From: a virus
Virus record (IMG/VR): IMGVR_UViG_3300044608_002693
Coordinates: 1 to 40,251 of that record
Length of the DNA: 40,251 nucleotides
Direction: 5' to 3' (one strand)
Below, piece after piece: positions 31,007 through 38,328 of this stretch (positions within the stretch are counted from its first letter, which is position 1; every line of letters begins with the position of its first letter). The notes under the pieces were generated by a model. It did no database searches. It was given only the letters and a program-made list of their open reading frames with translations, and had not been told where the DNA came from. The translations under genes and the position numbers were made by a program.

Positions 31007-31043
31007 GGCAGACCGGCTCCAATAGTCTGCCCCCCTTTCTTTT
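31007..31043 (+). terminator. Intrinsic terminator after the capsid genes
   Basis: GGCAGAC and GTCTGCC pair over seven bases around an 11-base loop (31007-31031), followed by C-rich sequence and a T-rich end (TTTCTTTT, 31036-31043) that runs into the ATG of the next gene. The position after capsid and before the first tail tubular gene is the same as that of T7 terminator T-phi, which tunes capsid over tail expression. Confidence 0.65.
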
Positions 31044-31643
31044 ATGGCCGCCTCCGAAACCGATATTGTCAATGATGCCCTGGGTCGCCTCGGCATTAGT
31101 CCGGTCATGGCCTTGACTGATTCGACCAAGCAGGCCCAGTTTGCCAACCGCTTTTACGAATCGACCCGCGACGAGGTCTTGGCCAGCCACCCTTGGAACT
31201 TTGCCAGCAAACGCGCCGTGCTGGCCCAGCTGGCCACGCCGCCGGATTTTGAGTGGCTCTACGCTTACCAGCTGCCCACCGACAACCTGCGCCTCTTGCA
31301 ATTGAACGGCTACGATCTGGGCAAGGTGCGCGACCCTTGGCACATCGAGGGCAATCGCCTGCTGACCGATGCCGAGAAGGCCGAGGTGCGCTACATCGCC
31401 CGCGTGACCGACACCACCTTCTACCCCGCGCTCTTTAGCGAGGCCCTCTCGCTCAAGCTGGCGGCCAAGCTATGCGCCCCGTTGACCGGACGCTTCGACC
31501 AGCCCACCGCGCTCATGCAGGAGTATGACAAGGTGACCGGACCCAAGGCCCGCCTCTCCGATGTTTTCCAGCAACGCGACAAACGCCGCATGGCCTGGGT
31601 GGACAGCGACCTGGTCAAAAGCCGCGTGAGCGGGGGATTCTAA
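31044..31643 (+). CDS. Tail tubular protein A (T7 gp11-like)
   Basis: The 199-residue length and the pattern (ETDIVNDALGRLGISPV, then NRFYESTRDEVLASHPWNFA and YAYQLPTDNLRLLQLNG) are characteristic of the gp11 family. It forms a ring that joins the portal to the nozzle and anchors fibres. Its start lies directly after a terminator-like hairpin, and translation may depend on read-through. It ends one base before the next gene. Confidence 0.92.
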   Translation: MAASETDIVNDALGRLGISPVMALTDSTKQAQFANRFYESTRDEVLASHPWNFASKRAVLAQLATPPDFEWLYAYQLPTDNLRLLQLNGYDLGKVRDPWHIEGNRLLTDAEKAEVRYIARVTDTTFYPALFSEALSLKLAAKLCAPLTGRFDQPTALMQEYDKVTGPKARLSDVFQQRDKRRMAWVDSDLVKSRVSGGF

Positions 31644-31644
31644 A

Positions 31645-34635
31645 ATGCCCGTCTCGGCCCTCATCAATTCGTTCAACGCCGGCGAATTGTCCCCCTACAT
31701 GGGGGCGCGGAGTGACGTGGAGAAATACCGCAACGGCTGTTCGACCCTCGAGAATTTCATCATCCTGCCCTACGGCGGGGTCATCCGCCGCCCCGGGACA
31801 GAATACCTGGGCAGTCCCAAATTCGACAACCGCCGGTGCCGGCTGATCGGGTTCAACTTTTCCACCACCACGCGCTTTGTCATCGAGATGGGGCACCAAT
31901 ACCTACGCTTTTGGTCCAATGGCGTGCAGGTCCTTTCCGGCGGCAATCCGGTCGAAGTGGCCAGCCCTTACCTCGAAAGCCAGCTGCGCGAAGTGCAGTT
32001 TGTCCAGATCAACGACATCATGTACCTCGTCCACCCGGACGTGGCCCCGCACAAGCTCTCCCGCTTGGCGGACACCAACTGGACCTTGACCGAGGTGGCG
32101 TGGGATTGGCCGGCGCTGCTCGATGAGAATCTGACCGACACCACGCTGGCATGTAGCCACCTCACGGGAAACGGTCGCACGCTGACCGCGTCCACCGGAA
32201 TCTTCAACGCCGGCCACGTGGGCAGCTACTACCAGCTTGGCCACGCGCTCGAGGCCGTTTTCACCGAGCGCAATATCGACGGCAACGCCAACAGCACCAA
32301 CCTCAACGTCTTTGGCGATTGGGAATTTTCCACCTCGGGCGTCTGGTCCGCCATCATCAACATCGAACAAAGCGAAGACAACGGGGCCACCTGGCAGGTC
32401 ATCCGATCCTACAAAGGCTCCGCCGAGCGGAACATCACGGCCAGCGGCAAGACCGAACGCGAGGTGCTTCTGCGCTTGGCCATTTCCAACTACGTAACCG
32501 GATCAGCTTGGGCGACCAACACCAACTACGCGCTCGATACCGTGGTGACCTACGAGAACAACGTCTACAAGTGCGTGCTGGGACATAATTCCACCGCGCC
32601 CGCTTGGAGCGAATTTGCCGGCAACTACGCGCTCGACGCCTTGGTCACGTGGAACACGCGCACCTACAAATGCACCAAGGCGCACAACAACACCACGACC
32701 AATTGGGATTGGAAAAACAAAACCTACGCGGTTGGAAACTTGGTCAAATACAATGAGCGAACCTATAAGTGCGTGAAGGCGCATAATTCCAACGTGGTGA
32801 CTTATCCTTACGGCGCGACAACTACCATCAATAACCAATACGAAGCGGACGAAAAGATTTACAAGGTCAACGAGAGTTATCTGGCCGTTTCCGGTTGGAT
32901 AGATGGGGCAAAAGAAGCGAACCAAATTCGCCAATCCGCCGAGGCATATTACCGCGTTGTCATTGCCAACTCGGACAATATAACGAACAGCATTGCCGGA
33001 AATAAAATCCAACTTCTTTCAACTCCTGCTTACAGCTTGGAAACAGCGGTAAAAGCCGATCACGAAATGGGCAAAGTGGAGTTGATGGACTATTCCCCCG
33101 ACAACCCCGAATATTGGGAGTTGCAGAATTTCCGCCCGAGCAATTTTGAATACTGGGAGCCGGTCGATTTCACGCCGGCCAACAACAAATACTGGACCCC
33201 GATCAACTACGGCACGCGCATTGCCCGCCTCGAGGCCGCGGATTCTCGCGTCTACGGCATTGTCAAAGTCACCGGATTTACCAGCGCGACCCAGGTCACG
33301 GTCAACGTGATCAACCCCGTGGCCAAGACCACCGCGACCAAGATCTGGAGCGAGGGCGCATGGAGCACCAGCCAAGGATTCCCGCGCACCGTAACCCTGC
33401 ACCAAGGTCGCATCTACTACGGCGGCACCGAGCGCCGGCCTCTCTCGATCTGGGGCAGCGTGGTGGATGATTTCCAGAATTTGCGTTTGACCACCAACAA
33501 TGACGGCGGTCTTTTCCTCACCCTCTCGGCCAAGGAAGCCAACCGCCTCATGTGGATGGAAAGCCAGGACAAGCTGCTCATCGGCACCAGTGGCAACGAA
33601 TGGACCCTCGGGGCCTCGACCGACGAGGGGATCACCCCGAGCAATGTCACGGCCCAAAAGCAATCTTCCTACGGATCAAAGTATCTGCCCGCGGCCACGA
33701 TCAATGACGTGCTGCTCTTCGTGCAGCGCCAAGGCCGCAAGGTGCGCGAACTGGTCTACGTGCTCGACAAGGACGGATGGGTGGCCCCGGATCTGACCGT
33801 CTTGGCCGAACACGTCACTTCCGGTGAAATTGTCGAGCGGTCCTACCAGCAGCAGACGGACGCCATTTACTGGGCGGTCAAGGGCAATGGCCAGCTGATC
33901 GGCATGACCTACGAGCGCGACCAGAATGTGGTGGGATGGCACCGGCATACAACTGACGGGCAATTTGAGTCAGTGGCCACGATCTACGGCCTCAACGGCA
34001 CCGACGAGGTCTGGCTCTCGGTCCAGCGCACCGTGGGCGGCCAGACCAAACGCTTCATCGAACGCTTCTACACCCAGAGCCGGGAAACCTTCGAGGCCGC
34101 GGACAAGGCCAACTGGTGGTACCTCGATTGCGCTGTTCGCTATTCGGGAACGGCGAACGCCACCATGTCCGGCCTCTCGCACCTCAACGGGCGCACCGTG
34201 GACGTGCTGGCCAACGGATCGGTGGAAACCCCGAAGACCGTGTCCGGCGGCCAGATCACTTTGGACAAGGCCCGCACCACCGTGCTGGCCGGCCTGCCCT
34301 TCACCTCGACGCTCCAGCCGATGACCATTGACATCAACAACATGGCGGACGGCACCAGCCGCGGACGCTTCAAGCGCATCCACCGGATGGTCTTGGCCCT
34401 GCAAAAGAGCCTCGGGGGCGAAGTGTCCACCGACCAAGGCCAGACTTGGCAATACCTCTACAACCGCGACTTCCCCGACCCGATGGACGCCTCGCCGCCG
34501 GTCTTCACCGGCGACACCGAGGTGGTCACCGCGTCCGACCATGACCGCAACCTCCAAGTCATGGTGCGACAAAACCAGCCACTTCCGCTCACCGTGCTGG
34601 CCTTGGTGGCCAAGATCGATTTTTATGGTGACTGA
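31645..34635 (+). CDS. Tail tubular protein B / nozzle (T7 gp12-like) with carbohydrate-binding-like insertions
   Basis: The 996-residue protein opens with SALINSFNAGELSPYMGARS and GGVIRRPGTEYLG, typical of the nozzle family; T7 gp12 has about 790 residues. The extra length is partly at residues 285-385 (about 32500-32800), where three tandem units of the kind Y-A-L-D-T-V-V-T-Y-x-x-x-x-Y-K-C occur, resembling carbohydrate-binding modules of the chitin-binding type. A further repeat, EYWELQNF / EYWEPVDF / KYWTPINY, is at 33112-33210. The nozzle closes the tail and holds DNA. The inserted units may add surface binding. The DNA at 32.7-33.1 kb is also AT-richer. Confidence 0.92.
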   Translation: MPVSALINSFNAGELSPYMGARSDVEKYRNGCSTLENFIILPYGGVIRRPGTEYLGSPKFDNRRCRLIGFNFSTTTRFVIEMGHQYLRFWSNGVQVLSGGNPVEVASPYLESQLREVQFVQINDIMYLVHPDVAPHKLSRLADTNWTLTEVAWDWPALLDENLTDTTLACSHLTGNGRTLTASTGIFNAGHVGSYYQLGHALEAVFTERNIDGNANSTNLNVFGDWEFSTSGVWSAIINIEQSEDNGATWQVIRSYKGSAERNITASGKTEREVLLRLAISNYVTGSAWATNTNYALDTVVTYENNVYKCVLGHNSTAPAWSEFAGNYALDALVTWNTRTYKCTKAHNNTTTNWDWKNKTYAVGNLVKYNERTYKCVKAHNSNVVTYPYGATTTINNQYEADEKIYKVNESYLAVSGWIDGAKEANQIRQSAEAYYRVVIANSDNITNSIAGNKIQLLSTPAYSLETAVKADHEMGKVELMDYSPDNPEYWELQNFRPSNFEYWEPVDFTPANNKYWTPINYGTRIARLEAADSRVYGIVKVTGFTSATQVTVNVINPVAKTTATKIWSEGAWSTSQGFPRTVTLHQGRIYYGGTERRPLSIWGSVVDDFQNLRLTTNNDGGLFLTLSAKEANRLMWMESQDKLLIGTSGNEWTLGASTDEGITPSNVTAQKQSSYGSKYLPAATINDVLLFVQRQGRKVRELVYVLDKDGWVAPDLTVLAEHVTSGEIVERSYQQQTDAIYWAVKGNGQLIGMTYERDQNVVGWHRHTTDGQFESVATIYGLNGTDEVWLSVQRTVGGQTKRFIERFYTQSRETFEAADKANWWYLDCAVRYSGTANATMSGLSHLNGRTVDVLANGSVETPKTVSGGQITLDKARTTVLAGLPFTSTLQPMTIDINNMADGTSRGRFKRIHRMVLALQKSLGGEVSTDQGQTWQYLYNRDFPDPMDASPPVFTGDTEVVTASDHDRNLQVMVRQNQPLPLTVLALVAKIDFYGD

Positions 34636-34636
34636 T

Positions 34637-34649
34637 TTTCGACTAACCC
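34637..34649 (-). promoter_or_regulatory. Dispersed 13-bp site, reversed, before gene at 34651
   Basis: Exact reverse-complement copy (TTTCGACTAACCC) ending one base before the ATG at 34651 and starting just after the nozzle stop. As at 6768, no ribosome-binding sequence other than this is visible. Confidence 0.8.
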
Positions 34650-34650
34650 G

Positions 34651-35091
34651 ATGAGCAAGCACCTCTACCAACTGCGTTTTTATGACCCGGAGAATGACTA
34701 TGCCATGATCTCCGATTGGTTCGCTGTCCACGGCGCGAAGTGTCCGCCCGAGCAAATCCTGCCCAAGCTGGGCGTGGTCTGCACGATGGACCAGGAGCCG
34801 GTGGCCGCGCTCTGGCTCTACATGGACAACAGCGTGGGCGTCTGCTGGGCCGAGTATCCGGTGACCCGTCCGAAGTTGAAGCTCTCGCAAAGCCGCGATG
34901 CGCTGGAAAACCTTTTCACCTACATGCGCCGGTTCGCCGCGAGCAACGCTTACCCGATCATGCGCGTGACCACCATTGCGCCCATCGCCCGCTACCTCGA
35001 GCGTTTCGGATTTAAGACCGAAATGAGCGACCTGGTCAGCATGGTGGGCATTACCATCGAACCGGAGGAAACCCATGGGAACCGGGGCTGA
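34651..35091 (+). CDS. GNAT-like phage protein
   Basis: The 146-residue product has the outline of a GNAT acyltransferase: an N-terminal strand and helix (YDPENDYAMISDWFAVHG), a central strand (EPVAALWLYMDNSVGVCW), and a helix plus strand toward the end (PIARYLERFGFKTEMSDLV). The acetyl-CoA loop is not a canonical Q/RxxGxG/A, so activity is uncertain. Similar genes are found beside tail genes in podoviruses. It overlaps the next gene by 17 bases. Confidence 0.72.
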   Translation: MSKHLYQLRFYDPENDYAMISDWFAVHGAKCPPEQILPKLGVVCTMDQEPVAALWLYMDNSVGVCWAEYPVTRPKLKLSQSRDALENLFTYMRRFAASNAYPIMRVTTIAPIARYLERFGFKTEMSDLVSMVGITIEPEETHGNRG

Positions 35092-36052
35092 AGTCATCGC
35101 CATCGCTGCGATTGTTGGGTCTGTGGCTTCCACGGGCGTGGCCATGTATGGCCAGATGCAGCAAGCGCAAGCCGCCGCGCAAATGGCGGCCTACAATCAG
35201 AATCTGCAAATGCAGGCGGCCCAGATCGCCGCCAACAACGCCATGGTGCAGAACCAGCTGATGAGCCAGCAGAATGCCTTGGCCCAGCAGCAGGCTTTGG
35301 CCTCGCAAAATGCGATAGCCAAAAACATGCAGATGAGCCAGCGGATGAACCTGCTCAACCAGCGCAACCTGCAATCGCGCTCCGACTCACAGATCATGGC
35401 GATGCAAAACAATGCGCTGATCGCCCAGCGCAACGCCGCATCGCAAGACCAAGAGGCCAACCTGGTCGAGGCCCAAGCCCGCGAACGCGCCCGCCGCCAA
35501 CGCGAGCAGAACGAGAAAGTTATGTCCGCCCTCCGCGGCAGGCAGGGCAAGAGCGCCGTCACCTTCGAGGGCAGCCCGCTCATGGTCATGGCCGAAACCG
35601 CCGGCCTCATGGAACTGGGCGTGGCCGATGCCTTCTACGAGGCCGGACTGCAAAGCCAAGCCCTCCGCACCAAAGCCGATGCCGGACGCTATGGCAGTGC
35701 CTTGGAGCTATGGCAAACCCGCTTTGTCGGACAGGACGCCATGATGGATGGGCAAGTCATGGACCTCAAAGCCCAAGCCGAACTTTCCAACCTCAACCTC
35801 GAACGTCAGTCCGCGCAATACGAACTGGCCGCCGCTCAATACCAAGGCAGTGCCTTGGTGCGTCAGCGCGGCCTCATCAACGATCAGCTGACCTATGACA
35901 TGAACGCGGCCCGCGGCACCTACATGCAGGGGATGAACCAAAGCCAAGCCTACCAGATCGGGGCCTACGGCACGCTGTTCAGTGGTTTGAGCCAAGCCGG
36001 CGGCCTGTATTCGGGTTACCGCCGTGACGTGAAATCGGGAGCATTCGCATAG
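35075..36052 (+). CDS. Internal virion protein (T7 gp14-like)
   Basis: The 325-residue protein starts after GGAGGA with good spacing. It has a hydrophobic N-terminal segment (EVIAIAAIVGSVASTGVAMY, residues 5-24) and then a very Gln/Ala/Met-rich helical region (residues 25-150) with long coiled-coil character. This matches the gp14-type ejection protein that inserts in the outer membrane to form the first part of the DNA channel. It is followed by the second and third internal proteins in the same order as in T7. Confidence 0.85.
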   Translation: MGTGAEVIAIAAIVGSVASTGVAMYGQMQQAQAAAQMAAYNQNLQMQAAQIAANNAMVQNQLMSQQNALAQQQALASQNAIAKNMQMSQRMNLLNQRNLQSRSDSQIMAMQNNALIAQRNAASQDQEANLVEAQARERARRQREQNEKVMSALRGRQGKSAVTFEGSPLMVMAETAGLMELGVADAFYEAGLQSQALRTKADAGRYGSALELWQTRFVGQDAMMDGQVMDLKAQAELSNLNLERQSAQYELAAAQYQGSALVRQRGLINDQLTYDMNAARGTYMQGMNQSQAYQIGAYGTLFSGLSQAGGLYSGYRRDVKSGAFA

Positions 36053-36054
36053 CC

Positions 36055-38328
36055 ATGGCCGTCCCCGTCAACCAGATTCCCAACGCGCCCAACGCGGTGC
36101 CCGGATCGGCCCCGTTGCCCAACACGCCGATCCCCGGGTCCGCTCGCGCCTATTCCGCGCCGGTCCTCAACGCGCCGAACTTCAGCCGCGGCAACGCTAT
36201 CCTTTCGCAGACGGCCCAGCTGCTCGACGCGCCCACGCCCCAGCCGGTCGAATTTATCGACTACGCTTCCCGCGCTTGGGCGGATTTCGGGGCCACCGGA
36301 GCCAAGGTGGCCAGCAACCTCATGGACCTGTCCATGCAGATGCAGCGGTCCCGCGACGAGGGCAACTTGGCCAAGATCGACAACACGCTGGCCCAGAGCT
36401 ACGGCGACTTCCTCACGTGGAGCCAGGACAAGCAGGCCGACCAGCTGCTGCCCGAATGGGAGAAGCGCAAGGCCGCGGCCATGAAACAATTTGATGCCCT
36501 GCCATTTTCCGAAACCGGCAAGGCCAAGGCCCAAGTGCTGATCGACAACAAGACGATCAACTACACGGTGGACGTTTCCACCACGGCCCGCAAACGCCAG
36601 ATCCAAAACGCGGACCGCGAAATGGAAGCCGCGCAAAAACGCGCCGAGATGATGGGCGACTTTGAAAGCTCCGCCGGATGGCTGGCCAAGCGCAAAGCCG
36701 CGGGACATATCGACAGCGGCACCGAGCAGCAAGGACTGCTTGAACTCGACAAAAAGCAGCAACTGTCTGGAGTGCAGCAGCGCATTGCCCTCGACCCCTT
36801 TGCCGCCGAAGAACACTTCAACGCCGTGCTCACCGAGGGTGGGGGCAAGTCCAAGGAATACGATCTGCTCGATGCGTACGCTTTCATGCAGGCCCGCGAC
36901 AATGCCCGTGGTCAGCGCATGCAATTGCAAAGGCAAGCCATCACCCAGATCAGCGACCTCTCGCTCAAGAATCCCCAAGGCATCAACGACGAGCAGATCC
37001 GCCAGCTTGGCGAGCAAGCCCGCATCCCGCAGGAAAACGTCGAGGCCCTCATCAACAACTGGAAGGTGGCCTATGACAACACGCCGGAAGGGCAGGCCCA
37101 GTTTGTGCAAAAGCAGAACGACCTCTTCTTCCGCGTCCGCCAATTCCAGCCCGAGATCGACAACGCCACCGGGGAACTGACCGAAAAGTCATTCGGGGAA
37201 TACATGGCCTTGGACGCCTCGGTCCGCGCCAACATGCCCGCCGGTTACATCGAACGCTTCACCGCGCCCATCGAACGCCGCATCGCAGAGGCCCGCAAAA
37301 AGAACGAGGGCAAGCTCGACAGCGCCCAGGTCATCATGCGCCAAACGCTGACCCAGCAAGTTAACCTGCTGCGAAAAAGCACCAAGGTTCTCGGAGATGA
37401 CGGCGGGGTAGACCGTGAAGGCAAGCCTTTGAATTACCCGAAGTTTCTCGCCGTGGAGCAGAAGCAGGCGGAACTACTCGACGCCGTGGAAGGGATCTTT
37501 GATCGCAACCCGAGCATCACCTCGGACGAGGCATTTAAGCAATTCCAAGACCTTTTCAACAACGGCGGATTCAGTGACAAGGCCGCACAGGAATTCTTCC
37601 GCGGACCGGACAACCGTTCGTTTCTTGAAAAGCTGGGCGATTGGTTTGGTGCCGCGGTCAACCCGACCGCCAACAACCCCAACGTGATGACCGCCGGCTT
37701 GTCCTGGGGAAGCTCGTCGCTCACCGATGGCCTCGAGGCCGATGCTCCGCTTCCGCCGGTGGCCGGTGCGCCTTCCGCGCCCGCGGGATTTAATCTTGCG
37801 GCCATGCCCGCGGACAAGCAGCCCGTGGCCCAGCGCATAGCCGAGATGGCCGGCCAATCCGGGCTGGGGGACTACGTGCCCCACCTCATGCTGCTGGTTG
37901 AGCAGGAGAGCAACTTCAACCCCAACACCGCAGCCAAGACTTCCTCGGCCCGCGGCCTCTTCCAGCTGCTCGACGGGGACCGCAAACGCTACGGCGGGGA
38001 CAACAGCGTGGAGGGCCAGATCCGCGCCGGCTTGGCCAAGACCAAGACCAATATCCAAGCCGCCCGCCGCGCCCTCGGACGCGACCCCGACCCCATCGAA
38101 CTTTATGTCATCCACTACCAAGGTATCGGGGCCGGTCCCGCCATCCTCAAAATCCCGGACGCGGACTTCCGCTCTACGCTCGACCGCACCGGCGGCAAGG
38201 GACACGCCAGCCGCGTGATGCGGGCCAACAAATGGCTCTCCGACATCAAGACCAACCAGGACTTCATCGATTGGGTGCGCGAGCGTTTGTCTCGTAAATC
38301 CGCGGTCCTCGCCATGGCCCAAGCATGA
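36055..38328 (+). CDS. Internal virion protein with C-terminal lytic transglycosylase
   Basis: The 757-residue protein occupies the T7 gp15 place. The first 560 residues are helical and without known motifs, beginning with a Pro/Ala-rich segment. From about residue 590 a soluble lytic transglycosylase domain is present: the catalytic Glu is in VEQESNFNP (Glu618), followed by SARGLFQLL and a later ELYVIHYQGIGAGPAI. In T7 this enzyme is at the N-terminus of gp16, so here the domain has moved to the other protein. It digests peptidoglycan locally during DNA ejection. The stop overlaps the next start (ATGA). Confidence 0.9.
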   Translation: MAVPVNQIPNAPNAVPGSAPLPNTPIPGSARAYSAPVLNAPNFSRGNAILSQTAQLLDAPTPQPVEFIDYASRAWADFGATGAKVASNLMDLSMQMQRSRDEGNLAKIDNTLAQSYGDFLTWSQDKQADQLLPEWEKRKAAAMKQFDALPFSETGKAKAQVLIDNKTINYTVDVSTTARKRQIQNADREMEAAQKRAEMMGDFESSAGWLAKRKAAGHIDSGTEQQGLLELDKKQQLSGVQQRIALDPFAAEEHFNAVLTEGGGKSKEYDLLDAYAFMQARDNARGQRMQLQRQAITQISDLSLKNPQGINDEQIRQLGEQARIPQENVEALINNWKVAYDNTPEGQAQFVQKQNDLFFRVRQFQPEIDNATGELTEKSFGEYMALDASVRANMPAGYIERFTAPIERRIAEARKKNEGKLDSAQVIMRQTLTQQVNLLRKSTKVLGDDGGVDREGKPLNYPKFLAVEQKQAELLDAVEGIFDRNPSITSDEAFKQFQDLFNNGGFSDKAAQEFFRGPDNRSFLEKLGDWFGAAVNPTANNPNVMTAGLSWGSSSLTDGLEADAPLPPVAGAPSAPAGFNLAAMPADKQPVAQRIAEMAGQSGLGDYVPHLMLLVEQESNFNPNTAAKTSSARGLFQLLDGDRKRYGGDNSVEGQIRAGLAKTKTNIQAARRALGRDPDPIELYVIHYQGIGAGPAILKIPDADFRSTLDRTGGKGHASRVMRANKWLSDIKTNQDFIDWVRERLSRKSAVLAMAQA

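Noticed and set aside
30981-31030. tRNA-like words (GTAGCTCA) after the gene at 30786
   Set aside because: No T-arm or acceptor pairing could be made; the segment is better explained by the terminator hairpin at 31007-31043.
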